Below are positions 8,301 through 17,125 of a stretch of DNA of 64,000 nt, piece by piece. The translations under genes and the position numbers were made by a program. The first letter of the stretch is position 1; each line of letters opens with the position of its first letter. The stretch is from an uncultured Tropicimonas sp. (GTDB taxonomy: Bacteria > Pseudomonadota > Alphaproteobacteria > Rhodobacterales > Rhodobacteraceae): positions 62,001-126,000 of the forward strand of contig CANMIP010000015.1 in NCBI GenBank assembly GCA_947497945.1. The letters are read 5' to 3'. The notes under the pieces are model-generated. The model did no database searches. It saw only the letters and a list, made by a program, of their open reading frames with translations, and was not told the DNA's origin.

Positions 8301-9358
8301 GTGTCGAAACCCAACCCGGCTCGGCGCGGGGCTGGCCCGATTGGCGCTGGCACCTGGGCGTGGCGGCGGCGGTGCTGGCCTGGTACGCGGTCTACAGGCA
8401 GCTGATCCCCGTCTCCGAATGGCTGGTCTCCCTGCTCCCCGTCGAACGCCACAGCCATACCGGCGAGGCGCTGGCCTTCTTCTTCTATGACGTGCCCAAG
8501 GTCATGATGCTGCTGACGCTGATCGTCTTCGCCATGGGCGTGGTGCGCAGCTTCTTCAGCCCGGAAAAGACCCGCGCGCTGCTCTCGGGCAAGCGCGAGG
8601 GCGTCGGCAACGTGATGTCGGCCGGGCTTGGAGTGCTGACGCCGTTCTGTTCCTGCTCAGCGGTGCCGCTTTTCATCGGCTTCGTCTCCGCCGGTGTGCC
8701 GCTGGGCGTGACCTTCTCCTTCCTGATCGCGGCCCCGATGGTCAACGAGGTTGCGCTGGTGCTGCTTGTCGGGCTGGTCGGCTGGCAGGTCGCGGTGACC
8801 TATCTCATCTTCGGGCTCGGCATCGCCATCGTCGCCGGCTTCGTCATCGGCAAGCTGAAGCTGGAAGGCTGGCTGCAGGACTGGGTGCGCGAGATCCATG
8901 CCGGCGCCTCGGCGATGGACGCCCCGGAAGACGAGGCGCTCACCATGAGCGACCGTTACCGGCTCGGCCTCGCAACCGTGAAGGAGATCTTCGGCAAGGT
9001 CTGGGTCTGGATCCTGCTCGGCATCGGCATGGGCGCATTGATCCACGGCTACGTGCCGGAAGACCTCATGGTGCGTATCATGGGCGCGGATGCCTGGTGG
9101 TCCGTCCCGGCGGCCGTCGTCCTGGGCATCCCGATGTACACCAATGCCGCCGGCGTCATCCCGATCGTCGAGGCGCTGCTCGGCAAGGGCGCCGCCCTCG
9201 GCACCGTGCTGGCCTTCATGATGAGCGTCATCGCGCTCAGCCTGCCGGAAATGATCATCCTGCGCCAGGTCCTGACCCTGCGCCTGATCGCCGTCTTCAT
9301 CGGGGTTGTCGGCAGCGGCATCCTGATGGTCGGCTTCCTGTTCAATCTCCTGTTCTGA
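8297..9358 (+). CDS. ArsP-type permease (PF03773-like), probable organoarsenical or metalloid efflux
   Basis: This integral membrane protein of 353 residues has about eight transmembrane segments. The conserved signature TPFCSCSAVPLFIGF and the mirrored GIPMYTNAAGVIPIVEALL are the two hallmark loops of the ArsP/DUF318 permease family. The cysteines of FCSC are candidate ligands for trivalent methylarsenicals in characterised ArsP proteins. Coupling to an ArsR regulator and a thioredoxin-like protein supports a metalloid role, but many family members are uncharacterised and the substrate is inferred. The ATG overlaps the arsR stop. Confidence 0.9.
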   Translation: MSVETQPGSARGWPDWRWHLGVAAAVLAWYAVYRQLIPVSEWLVSLLPVERHSHTGEALAFFFYDVPKVMMLLTLIVFAMGVVRSFFSPEKTRALLSGKREGVGNVMSAGLGVLTPFCSCSAVPLFIGFVSAGVPLGVTFSFLIAAPMVNEVALVLLVGLVGWQVAVTYLIFGLGIAIVAGFVIGKLKLEGWLQDWVREIHAGASAMDAPEDEALTMSDRYRLGLATVKEIFGKVWVWILLGIGMGALIHGYVPEDLMVRIMGADAWWSVPAAVVLGIPMYTNAAGVIPIVEALLGKGAALGTVLAFMMSVIALSLPEMIILRQVLTLRLIAVFIGVVGSGILMVGFLFNLLF

Positions 9359-9369
9359 GGAAAAGCAAA

Positions 9370-9606
9370 ATGAAATCCATCAAGGTCTACGGCCCCGGCT
9401 GCAAGCGCTGTGAAACCACCGCGGAGATGGTCCGCACCCGCGCGGCCGCTCTCGGCCTGGAAGTCGAGGTCGAGAAAGTGTCCGACCCGCGCGAGATCGC
9501 GATGGCCGGTGTCATGTCCACGCCCGGCATCAGCATCGACGGCAAGCTCGTCCATGCCGGCGGGCTGCCCGACGAGGCCAAACTGGACGGCTGGTTGCAA
9601 GGCTGA
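9370..9606 (+). CDS. Small thioredoxin-family protein (TM0996/MTH895-like)
   Basis: This 78-residue cytosolic protein begins MKSIKVYGPGCKRCETT. The CKRC redox pair follows the first beta-strand and a cis-proline loop appears in MSTPGISIDGKLVHAG, which is the minimal thioredoxin/glutaredoxin-like fold. Such proteins commonly accompany ArsP-type permeases and may reduce or deliver the substrate. It follows the permease by 11 bases and is the last gene of the operon. Confidence 0.88.
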   Translation: MKSIKVYGPGCKRCETTAEMVRTRAAALGLEVEVEKVSDPREIAMAGVMSTPGISIDGKLVHAGGLPDEAKLDGWLQG

Positions 9607-9636
9607 CGCGCACACGCGGTTTGCAAAAAGAAGGAC

Positions 9637-9654
9637 GGGGGCCGTGTGGCCCCC
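9637..9654. terminator. Hairpin between converging genes
   Basis: A seven-base stem GGGGGCC-GTGT-GGCCCCC lies between the thioredoxin-like gene and the converging L,D-transpeptidase gene. On the minus strand it is followed after a few bases by CTTCTTTTT, so it can terminate the transpeptidase transcript. Confidence 0.5.
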
Positions 9655-9725
9655 GGCACGACCGGTGCAGCTCTGGTCTCGGGACGAACCGGCGCCGGGC
9701 GCGCGCCGCCGGAGCACCCACTTCG

Positions 9726-10343
9726 TCAGAGAACGGTCACGACCGTCCCAAGCGGAACCCGGTTATACAGGTCGATCACGTGGGAGTTCAGCATCCGGAT
9801 GCAGCCACTGGAGACCGAGCGGCCGATGGAGCTGGGCTCGATCGTGCCATGGATGCGGAAATAGGTGTCCTTGCCATCCTGGAAAAGATAGAGCGCGCGG
9901 GCGCCGAGCGGGTTGCCGGGGCCTCCGGGCATGACGTAATCGGTGCCATTGAACTTCGCATAGGTGCTCGGGCTGCGGGCAATCATCTCGTCGGTCGGGC
10001 GCCAGGTGGGCCATTCCTTCTTGACGTCGATTGTCGCGGTTCCGGAGAATTCCAAGCCGGCCTTGCCGACGCCGACACCGTAGCGGATCGCCTTGCCCGG
10101 CTCGATGACGAAATAGAGGTAATGCGAGCGCGGCAGGATCAGGAGCTGCCCCGGCGCAAAGCTCTGCTTGATCCGCACGACCTGTGGCTGGAAGCGCGAA
10201 TCGACCTGAAACTCTTCGCTGGGCTGTGCCGCCTCGGTTCCGGTCGCGGTCTGGGCGAGGAGAGGATCGGCGAATACGGGGAGCAACGCCGCCCCGGCGA
10301 TGGTCGCGGATGTTGTAGAGAGAAATCTGCGGCGCGTCGGCAT
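9726..10343 (-). CDS. L,D-transpeptidase (YkuD domain), exported
   Basis: This cell-wall enzyme of the YkuD family would make 3-3 peptidoglycan crosslinks or attach proteins to peptidoglycan. The 205-residue protein opens MPTRRRFLSTTSATIAG, a twin-arginine-like signal, with probable cleavage after LLAQ near residue 31. The catalytic signature is complete: H165 in YFRIHGTIEP and C181 in SVSSGCIRM. A longer reading would add 14 residues before the signal and is rejected. It is a monocistronic minus-strand gene whose 3' end faces the ars operon. Confidence 0.92.
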   Translation of the reverse strand: MPTRRRFLSTTSATIAGAALLPVFADPLLAQTATGTEAAQPSEEFQVDSRFQPQVVRIKQSFAPGQLLILPRSHYLYFVIEPGKAIRYGVGVGKAGLEFSGTATIDVKKEWPTWRPTDEMIARSPSTYAKFNGTDYVMPGGPGNPLGARALYLFQDGKDTYFRIHGTIEPSSIGRSVSSGCIRMLNSHVIDLYNRVPLGTVVTVL

Positions 10344-10555
10344 TGGGCGCAACTCCGGATAGAAATTGAAAAGGTCCAACCCCAACTCTTGCCGGTTTCG
10401 GGCGGGAAATCAACGGACCCTCATGGCGCAGCCGTATCACGCCGGGTCACGATCCCGCGGTGCCGCAGGCAGTTCAGCGGGTGATGCACAAAGGGCGGGA
10501 GCGCCGGATAAGCCGTCCCGGCAAGGACGGCTTCCGATGTCTTTGCGGGCGTGGC

Positions 10556-10894
10556 CTATTCTGCGGCCAGCTGGTCCCAGGCGGCGAGGGTCTTGGCGGC
10601 ATACATCAGCGACGGGCCACCGCCCATCTGGATTGCCATGCCGAGCACGTCGGCCACCTCCTCACGGGTCCCGCCAGCCTTGGCCAGCGCCTTGACGTGG
10701 AAGCCGATGCAGGGCTCGCACCGCATGGCGATTGCGATGCCGAGAGCAACGAATTCCTTGTTCTTGACATCGAGAACGCCGCCTTCCTTGGCCGCCTTGG
10801 TCAGTGTGCCGAAGCCCTTCGTCGTGTCCGGGATGGTCTTGCTCAGCTCACGAAGCTGGCCGTTCATGTCGTCGACGAAATTGTTCCAGTCCAT
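10556..10894 (-). CDS. AhpD-like / carboxymuconolactone decarboxylase family protein
   Basis: This 112-residue all-helical protein carries the redox motif C-E-P-C-I-G-F-H in AMRCEPCIGFHVKALAKAG. This E-x-x-C-x-x-C-x-x-x-H arrangement is that of AhpD-like alkylhydroperoxidases rather than of true carboxymuconolactone decarboxylases. It probably has peroxide-linked thiol reductase activity in the cytosol. No partner reductase is adjacent; it appears monocistronic. Confidence 0.9.
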   Translation of the reverse strand: MDWNNFVDDMNGQLRELSKTIPDTTKGFGTLTKAAKEGGVLDVKNKEFVALGIAIAMRCEPCIGFHVKALAKAGGTREEVADVLGMAIQMGGGPSLMYAAKTLAAWDQLAAE

Positions 10895-11338
10895 TGGAAT
10901 GAATCCTTGAGTCTCGCCGGTGTCGCGTGCCTATCACGTGCATCCGGAAGCCGGCTCGCAGCCTGCGGGGAGATGTGCAGGACCGCGGCGCCGTCGGCTT
11001 GGGCGAGATTTGGGACACGGATGCAAGAATTTCAATATGAATGACGGTCGCAGGGCGAAATCGCGAAATGCATTTGTGACATAGCCGCCTTTTCCCAGTC
11101 GACTCCCGAGCGCCTTCGAGGTGCTTCAATGAAGCCAGCGAGAGGTCGACACCGCTGCAGGTCTTCATGAGAACGTCCCAGAGCCGATAGCGGCCCTTGG
11201 GGCAATGCGCTGTTGGGCACGGCTTCAAGGCCCAAGGCCACCGATTTCAGCGATGTCGAGGATTCCTAAGGCCGGAGATCAAGGAGACTGCTCGGCCCGA
11301 TCCCGCGTTCACGGCACGCAAGCGGGTTTGATGACCTG
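10895..11338. other. Intergenic stretch without recognisable gene
   Basis: These 444 bases separate two minus-strand genes. Neither strand shows an open frame with a plausible start and coding character, and no tRNA or strong hairpin was seen. It probably holds the promoter of the AhpD-like gene at its left end. Confidence 0.5.
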
Positions 11339-12007
11339 TTACAGGAATTGCGGGCCGAATGCGGACGGTCCCTGCGCTTCCCGGACCCGGCTGCGCGGCA
11401 GCATCCCGGACACGACCAGCTCCGCATCTTCCTGCGAAAGCGTCGTGTAGCGCTGGCTTGCGCCCGACCAGATCGCCTCCTCCAAGGATTGCGGCGAGAC
11501 GCGATGGGCCGCGGCGCAATAGGCAAGCGCCTGCCCTTCGACAAAGATCATCTCGTCTTCCGCGAAGGAGATCGTGACGATGACGATCTGCCCGTCCGGC
11601 AGCCCTCTTTCGACGCCCGGCAGGGCCGCGAAGGCGGCAGCTTGCACGGCTGCGAAGGGATCATCCAGGATCTGCTCGGCGAAATCGCTCTCGACCATCA
11701 TCGCCTGCCCTTCCGGCAGCAGGAGCGGACGACGATTGCCGATCAGACCGGCGGGAAGGGACAGCAGGGGCTGGACCGCGTCGGTCTCGCGCAGAGGCTG
11801 AAGCCGCCGGGTCACCCCGGTCACTTCCTGGGCGCCATCGTCAAAGGTCACGACCATGTCGCCGACGCAGAGCCGTTCCACCGGAACCCAGCCATCGACC
11901 GTGGCCACCATCGTCCCGGCAACAAGCCCACCCTGGATCTCGACCCGCGGCGGCTCGTCTTGCGGGGACTTCGCCCCCATCTTCGTCCGTATTGCCCAGT
12001 CCAGCAT
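11339..12007 (-). CDS. Hint-domain (Hedgehog/intein-like) protein
   Basis: This protein of about 222 residues has the Hint_2-type core common in Rhodobacterales: GTMVATVDGWVPVERLCVGDMVVTFDDG followed by a region of beta strands and the pair LPAGLIGNRRPLLLPEGQAMMV. The residue before the G-T core, where splicing Hint domains carry cysteine, is alanine here (LVAGTMVA), so autoprocessing may be lost. The ATG at 12005-12007 is preferred because AGAGGGAAG lies eight bases upstream. A GTG at 12038-12040 would add 11 residues. No signal peptide or repeats are visible, and the function is unknown. Confidence 0.8.
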   Translation of the reverse strand: MLDWAIRTKMGAKSPQDEPPRVEIQGGLVAGTMVATVDGWVPVERLCVGDMVVTFDDGAQEVTGVTRRLQPLRETDAVQPLLSLPAGLIGNRRPLLLPEGQAMMVESDFAEQILDDPFAAVQAAAFAALPGVERGLPDGQIVIVTISFAEDEMIFVEGQALAYCAAAHRVSPQSLEEAIWSGASQRYTTLSQEDAELVVSGMLPRSRVREAQGPSAFGPQFL

Positions 12008-12305
12008 CCCGTCTTCCCTCTCTGCCAGAAGCGCCTGCACCGTTCTCCGTCATGGTTAACAAGACACAATGGAACGGACAGCAATTCGCCAGCAAAGTGA
12101 CAACTTTCGGGCAGCGGAGGGAAAATCGGACCCAATCCAACCTCAACACCCCCGATCGTTTCCGAATCCGGGGGTAATCCGGCCTCAATCTGGGGCCAGG
12201 AGCACTTTTCCTTCCCGTTCCCGCCGCAATCCTGTTGCCAACGCGCCCGATTGTTCCCGAGCATCGGCTCAGCTATCCTGTCCGTCAAAGAGGCGGAGCA
12301 GGCCC

Positions 12306-13325
12306 ATGACAGCGCTCAAGAAATACAGCCGGCTTGAATGCCCCGGCATCTGGCGCCCCGACCCGGAGGCGCAGCGCCAGGACGTGATCGTGTCCTTTGG
12401 CGACGCATCCCTCGTCATCGCGGATCGCAATGACAGGGCCCTGAGCCACTGGTCCCTGGCCGCCGTTGTCCGGATCAATCGCGGGGAAAGGCCGGCACTC
12501 TACACGCCATCCGCCGAAGGCAGCGAAACGCTCGAAATCGACGATGAGGCCATGATCGAGGCGATCGAGACCGTGCGCTCCGCGATCCTGCGGTCCCGGC
12601 CGCGCGAAGGGCGGCTGCGGCTGGTCCTGCTGAGCCTCAGTCTTGTCCTTCTTCTGGCTGCGGCGACGCTCTGGCTGCCCGGAGCCTTGACGCGCCACAC
12701 CCTCTCCGTCGTCCCCGAGGCCACGCGGACCGAGATCGGCACCCAGCTCTTCACCGCCATCGGCCGCGTCTCCGGCAGCCCCTGCCGCAGCCGTCGCGGC
12801 GACGTGGCGCTGGCCAGGCTGCATGCACGCCTGCTGCCGCCCGGCAAGGGCGGGCTCCTGGTGCTGCCGGAGGGAATTCACTCCACCGTATCGCTGCCCG
12901 GCGGCCTGATGCTGCTCGATCGCGCGCTGGTCGAGGATCACGAGAGCCCGGATGTCGTCGCCGGCCATATCCTGGCCGAGACGGAACGCCAGGCGCGCAC
13001 GGACCCGCTGGAATCCGTTCTCGAAACAGCCGGGATCGTGCCGACTTTGCGCCTGCTGACCACGGGCCATTTGCAGGACGAGACCCTTCGCAGTTATGCC
13101 GAGACCCTCACCGCCCGTATCCCACCGTCGATACCGGACAATGCCCTGCTGGAGCGCTTCGCCGCCGCCAACGTCGCCTCGACGCCCTATGCCTACGCGA
13201 TTGACGTAACCGGCGAGACCGTGCTCGGGCTGATCGAGGCGGACCCGATGCGTGCCGGCGGCAAGCGCAAGCCGGTTCTCGAGGATGGCGACTGGGTCGC
13301 GCTTCAGGGCATTTGCGGGAACTAG
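12306..13325 (+). CDS. Membrane-anchored protein resembling a degenerate M48 peptidase
   Basis: The 339-residue protein has a soluble N-terminal domain (about residues 1-100), one transmembrane helix (LRLVLLSLSLVLLLAAATLWLP), and an extracytoplasmic domain. The latter contains SLPGGLMLLDRALVEDHESPDVVAGHILAETERQARTD split over two segments. This order (L-P-G-G, then a residue run ending in an H-x-x-x-E helix) parallels M48 peptidases such as LoiP/BepA, where the motif is HExxH. Here it reads GHILAE, so the zinc site looks incomplete. The protein may be an inactive scaffold or chaperone. The ATG at 12306 lies downstream of an AGGCGGAG site. Divergent from the Hint gene. Confidence 0.7.
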   Translation: MTALKKYSRLECPGIWRPDPEAQRQDVIVSFGDASLVIADRNDRALSHWSLAAVVRINRGERPALYTPSAEGSETLEIDDEAMIEAIETVRSAILRSRPREGRLRLVLLSLSLVLLLAAATLWLPGALTRHTLSVVPEATRTEIGTQLFTAIGRVSGSPCRSRRGDVALARLHARLLPPGKGGLLVLPEGIHSTVSLPGGLMLLDRALVEDHESPDVVAGHILAETERQARTDPLESVLETAGIVPTLRLLTTGHLQDETLRSYAETLTARIPPSIPDNALLERFAAANVASTPYAYAIDVTGETVLGLIEADPMRAGGKRKPVLEDGDWVALQGICGN

Positions 13326-13463
13326 GCGACGCCACCTTCGTCTCTCGGACAGCAGATGTTGCAGCGCAGGATTGTCACAACCGGCCCCCTCATGCGACCG
13401 CCAAAACCACCAGCCACCGCCTCCCCTGCCCCATGGCAAGCAAGATCGAGCCGGCTTCCGTGA

Positions 13464-13502
13464 CGATAATAATATAGTATTTGAAAAAAAATCGATAATA
13501 AT
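13464..13502. promoter_or_regulatory. AT-rich direct repeat upstream of the first TRAP operon
   Basis: CGATAATAAT occurs at 13464-13473 and again at 13493-13502, with an A-run between. The second copy reads AAAATCGATAATAAT, related to the TTTTTATCG boxes at 17791-17812 and 19239-19269. It is likely a binding region for the CitB-type regulator or an upstream activating element. Confidence 0.45.
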
Positions 13503-13560
13503 GCTATTCGTTGATCCGGAGCACGCGAGGACGTGCCTGTGACAAGTCTGGGAGGACACC

Positions 13561-14595
13561 ATGAAACTTCGCGCAATGATCGCCGGCGGGCTTGCTGCCA
13601 GCACCCTGCTGACAGCGACAGGGGCCGTGGCAGCCAATATCGAAGGCCCCAAGGTCTTCTGGAAAATATCGATGTGGGGCAACCCGCGCGCGCTCTCTGC
13701 CGGCATGGAAGAGATGGCGAAAAAGGCGGCCGAAGAGACGGATGGCAACTTCCAGATCAAGATCTTCTATGGCGGCCAGCTCAGCCAGGCGCGGGAGAAT
13801 CTCGACGGGCTCAAGCTCAACGCTTTCGAAGGCGCCGCGATCTGCAATTTCTACCACCCCGGCAAGAACCCGGCCTGGATGGTCTTCTCGCTGCCCTTCC
13901 TGCCGCTGGGCGATCCTGCGGTCGACAAGCAGGTGCGCTCGAAGCTGTTCGAACATCCCGCGATCGTCGCCGACATGGAGAAGTGGAACGCGGTTCCCTA
14001 TGTCTCCGGCCTGCTGCCGCAATACGAGATCCTCGGCAAGGGCGATGCGCCCAACGAGCTGAGCGACTGGGAAGGCATGCGCGTGCGCGCAGGCGGCGGA
14101 CTCGGTTCGGCGATGGAGAAGCTTGGCGCTGTGAAGCAGACGCTGCCCGCGGGCGAGACCTCGACCGCCTTCCAGCGCGGCGCGGTCGACGCGGCGGCGT
14201 TCCCGTACACCTATGCCCATGTCGCCTTCAAGATCAACGAGGAGGCCGACTGGTTCACCTCGAACCTCGCGCCGGGCACCTCGGAATGCGGCTGGATCTT
14301 CAACAAGACCGCCTATGACGCGCTGCCGCCGCAATATCAGGAGTTCCTGATGAGCCAGCGCGACATGGTCATGGACGTGACCCAGGCCGCCTATGCCGAG
14401 CAGGACAAGAAGAACCTGCCCGAGTTCGAGGCCAATCTCACCAAGGTGACCTATTCCGAAGAGCAGCTGGCCGAGTTCCGCGAGAAGGCCGGCAAGCCGG
14501 TCTGGGATGCCTGGATCGCCGACAACCAGGACAAGTTCGACGCACAGGGTCTCTTCGACGCCGTCTGGCAATATGCCGAAGACGCTGCGAAGTAA
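13561..14595 (+). CDS. TRAP transporter substrate-binding protein, DctP type (system 1)
   Basis: This 344-residue periplasmic receptor delivers a carboxylate ligand to the TRAP permease. A signal peptide of about 25 residues ends TGAVAA. The mature protein has the DctP pattern: GGQLSQARENLDGLKLNAFEG, then DWEGMRVRAGGGLGSAMEKLGA with the conserved arginine that salt-bridges the carboxylate, then AFQRGAVDAAAFPYTYA. GGAGGACACC precedes the ATG. It is the first gene of an operon with DctQ, DctM and a GlcG/HbpS protein. The ligand is unknown. Confidence 0.93.
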   Translation: MKLRAMIAGGLAASTLLTATGAVAANIEGPKVFWKISMWGNPRALSAGMEEMAKKAAEETDGNFQIKIFYGGQLSQARENLDGLKLNAFEGAAICNFYHPGKNPAWMVFSLPFLPLGDPAVDKQVRSKLFEHPAIVADMEKWNAVPYVSGLLPQYEILGKGDAPNELSDWEGMRVRAGGGLGSAMEKLGAVKQTLPAGETSTAFQRGAVDAAAFPYTYAHVAFKINEEADWFTSNLAPGTSECGWIFNKTAYDALPPQYQEFLMSQRDMVMDVTQAAYAEQDKKNLPEFEANLTKVTYSEEQLAEFREKAGKPVWDAWIADNQDKFDAQGLFDAVWQYAEDAAK

Positions 14596-14604
14596 TTCGG
14601 GCAA

Positions 14605-14630
14605 GGGGCGCCGCGCCCGCGTGGCGCCCC
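14605..14630 (+). terminator. Intercistronic GC hairpin after DctP (system 1)
   Basis: The stem GGGGCGCC / GGCGCCCC with a 10-base loop lies between dctP and dctQ and has no T-run. It probably stabilises the dctP message or attenuates the downstream genes. Confidence 0.55.
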
Positions 14631-14658
14631 TCAACCAGCAAGGCCAGCAAGGATAGAC

Positions 14659-15288
14659 ATGTCGGACAGCACGGGATCAAACGGGGCGCTCGCGGGAGCC
14701 AGCCGGGGGCTGGAGCCGCTTGAGAATGCCGCCAACATGGTGGCGGCGGCGGCCATCCTCCTCCTGATGGTTCTGGGCGTGGCCCAGATCATCCTCAGGA
14801 CGGTCTTCAACACGCCGATCACCGGCTATATCGACCTTGTCGAGCTTTCGATGGCCAGCATGGCCTTCCTCGGCGCGGCCTATTGCCAGCGCCTTGGCGC
14901 GCATATCCGCATGGAGCTGCTCGTCGGACGCGTCCGGGGACGGAACCTCTGGGCGATGGAGGTCTTCGGCACGCTTGTCGCGATGTTCATCATCGGGGTG
15001 CTGATCTGGTACAGCGCCGGCCATTTCCTGCGGTCCTACACGCTGGGCGACACGACGATCGACGCCGAGTTTCCGGTCTGGCCTTCCAAGCTGATCGTGC
15101 CGGTCGCCTTTTCGATCTGGTGGCTGCGCCTGGCGCTCCAGCTGTTCGGGTATCTGCGCCTCTTCCTCGATCCGTCCAAGGCGAAGGTCGCCGTGGTCAC
15201 CGTCAAGGACGTTGCCGAGCAGGCACAGGACGAGATCCACGAAGCCACGGGCGGCGTTTCGACCGATGATGGGGAGAGCCGGACATGA
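14659..15288 (+). CDS. TRAP transporter small permease, DctQ type (system 1)
   Basis: This 209-residue membrane subunit has four transmembrane helices, with the family segment LVELSMASMAFLGAAYCQRLGAHIRMELL in helices 2 and 3. The C-terminal 45 residues are a polar cytoplasmic tail longer than usual. Its stop overlaps the dctM start (ATGA at 15285-15288), giving translational coupling. Confidence 0.92.
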   Translation: MSDSTGSNGALAGASRGLEPLENAANMVAAAAILLLMVLGVAQIILRTVFNTPITGYIDLVELSMASMAFLGAAYCQRLGAHIRMELLVGRVRGRNLWAMEVFGTLVAMFIIGVLIWYSAGHFLRSYTLGDTTIDAEFPVWPSKLIVPVAFSIWWLRLALQLFGYLRLFLDPSKAKVAVVTVKDVAEQAQDEIHEATGGVSTDDGESRT

Positions 15289-16607
15289 TCCTCGGTATCG
15301 GTTTCGACGACCCGTTCCTCGTCGGCCTGATCGCGCTTGCGGCGCTCATGGGCCTGATCCTTCTCGGGGTGCGCGTGGTCTTCGCCGCGGCAACTGTTGG
15401 CCTGTTTGGTCTGATCGAGCTGCTCGGCTGGGGACCGGCGGCTGGCATCGTCGGCACCATCCCGCATTCCAAGTCCTCCACATATGCACTCTCGGTGCTG
15501 CCGATGTTCATCTTCATCGGCTTCCTGGCCTTCCATGCCGGCATGACCCAGCAGCTCTTCGACGCGGCGCGCAAATGGGTCGGCTGGGTGCCCGGCGGAC
15601 TGGCCGTCGCGACAATCTTCGCCACCGCCGGTTTCGCCGCCGTCTCTGGCGCGTCCACGGCAACAGCCGCCGTGTTCTCCCGTGTCGCGATCCCGGAGAT
15701 GCTGAAATACGGCTATGACCGGAAGATGGCCGCAGGGGTCGTCGCCGCGGGCGGCACGCTCGCCACGCTGATCCCGCCCTCGGCGATCATCGTCATCTAC
15801 GCTATCATCGTCGAGGAATCGGTCGGCGCGCTGCTGCTGGCGGGCTTTCTGCCCGGCATCGTCTCGGCGCTGATCTATGCCGGCATCATCGTTATCTGGG
15901 CGATGATCAAGCCCGAGCACGCCCCCGCCGTCACCGGCTATACCTGGGGCGACCGGATCAAGTCCCTGCCCGGCGTTTCGCCGATCTTCGCGGTCGTCGC
16001 GATCATCATCTCGGCCATTTATGCCGGCTGGGCTACCCCCACCGAGGCTGGCGCGCTCGGCGCCGCCGTGGTCTTCGTCATTGCGCTGCTGCGCGGCACA
16101 TCCTTCAGCGCGATCCGTGGTTCGCTGATGGAATCGGCCAAGCTGACAGTGATGATCTTTTCGCTGATCTGGGGCGTGCTGATCTTCGTGCGCTTCCTCG
16201 GCTTCTCCGGCCTGCCCGAAGCCTTCACGTCATGGGTCGTCTCGCTCGACGTGCCGCCAATGGTGATCATGATCTGCATCCTGCTGGCCTATGCCATCCT
16301 CGGAATGTTCATGGACGCGATCGGGATGTTGTTGCTGACCCTGCCGGTGGTCTACCCCGCCGTCACCGCGCTCGGCTTCGACTCGATCTGGTTCGGGATC
16401 ATCGTCGTGAAGATGGCCGAGGTCTGCCTGATCACGCCGCCGATCGGCCTCAACTGCTTTGTCGTCAACGGTGTGCGCCCGGATATCGCCCTGACGGACG
16501 TGTTCCGAGGCATCGCGCTGTTCTTCATCGCCGATGTGATAACCATTGGCGTGCTTCTGGCCTTCCCGGAGATCGTCACCTGGTTGCCGGACCTGATGCG
16601 AAACTGA
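15285..16607 (+). CDS. TRAP transporter large permease, DctM type (system 1)
   Basis: This 440-residue, roughly 12-helix permease belongs to the DctM family and couples Na+ entry to ligand uptake. Hallmarks are the repeated helical hairpins AAVSGASTATAAVFSRVAIPEM and GGTLATLIPPSAIIVIYA, and the C-terminal half motif EVCLITPPIGLNCFVVNG. It ends 11 bases before the GlcG/HbpS-type gene, so transport and an intracellular ligand-related function are probably co-expressed. Confidence 0.95.
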   Translation: MILGIGFDDPFLVGLIALAALMGLILLGVRVVFAAATVGLFGLIELLGWGPAAGIVGTIPHSKSSTYALSVLPMFIFIGFLAFHAGMTQQLFDAARKWVGWVPGGLAVATIFATAGFAAVSGASTATAAVFSRVAIPEMLKYGYDRKMAAGVVAAGGTLATLIPPSAIIVIYAIIVEESVGALLLAGFLPGIVSALIYAGIIVIWAMIKPEHAPAVTGYTWGDRIKSLPGVSPIFAVVAIIISAIYAGWATPTEAGALGAAVVFVIALLRGTSFSAIRGSLMESAKLTVMIFSLIWGVLIFVRFLGFSGLPEAFTSWVVSLDVPPMVIMICILLAYAILGMFMDAIGMLLLTLPVVYPAVTALGFDSIWFGIIVVKMAEVCLITPPIGLNCFVVNGVRPDIALTDVFRGIALFFIADVITIGVLLAFPEIVTWLPDLMRN

Positions 16608-16618
16608 AGGAGACCACC

Positions 16619-17125
16619 ATGCGCCTGAAAGTCAGCATGCCATTGGAGAAAGCGTCCATCATCATCGACGAAGCGCTACGCCTTGGCCGCGAGGCCGAAC
16701 TGCTGCCGCTCACGGTCGTGGTGCTCGATGCCGGCGGCAAGATGGTGGCGATGAAATGCGAGGACGGGTCGGGCATCCTCCGCTTCGACGTGGCATTCGG
16801 CAAGGCATGGGGCGCGCTCGGCATGGGGATCTCCAGCCGGCTGATCCGCGACCGCCTGTCGGCGCGGCCGAGTTTCCAGGCGGCCCTGGCCACCGCGTCG
16901 GACGGCCGCCTGATCCCGGTTCCGGGCGGCGTGCTGATCCGGGATGCCGATGACTACACGATTGGCGCGGTGGGCATCAGCGGCGACACGTCCGACAAGG
17001 ACGAGTACTGCGCCATCAAGGCAATCCATGCCGCCGGGCTCGGCTCGGAGCCCGCCGAGCCCGATCCGGGCTGGCGCGACTCCTCGCTGTCGGATCACTA
17101 CCCGGATGGCAGCCGGACAACCTGA
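16619..17125 (+). CDS. GlcG/HbpS family protein
   Basis: This 168-residue protein of the DUF336 (GlcG/HbpS) family begins with KASIIIDEALRLGREAELLPLTVVVLDAGGK, includes the conserved ISSRLIRDRLSARPSF stretch, and ends its domain with GAVGISGDTSDKDEYCAIKAI. The family includes a heme-binding sensor accessory protein and the glc-operon GlcG, whose biochemical role is unclear. Gene order after a TRAP permease suggests involvement with the imported carboxylate. Its last 28 bases overlap the converging cupin gene. Confidence 0.88.
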   Translation: MRLKVSMPLEKASIIIDEALRLGREAELLPLTVVVLDAGGKMVAMKCEDGSGILRFDVAFGKAWGALGMGISSRLIRDRLSARPSFQAALATASDGRLIPVPGGVLIRDADDYTIGAVGISGDTSDKDEYCAIKAIHAAGLGSEPAEPDPGWRDSSLSDHYPDGSRTT

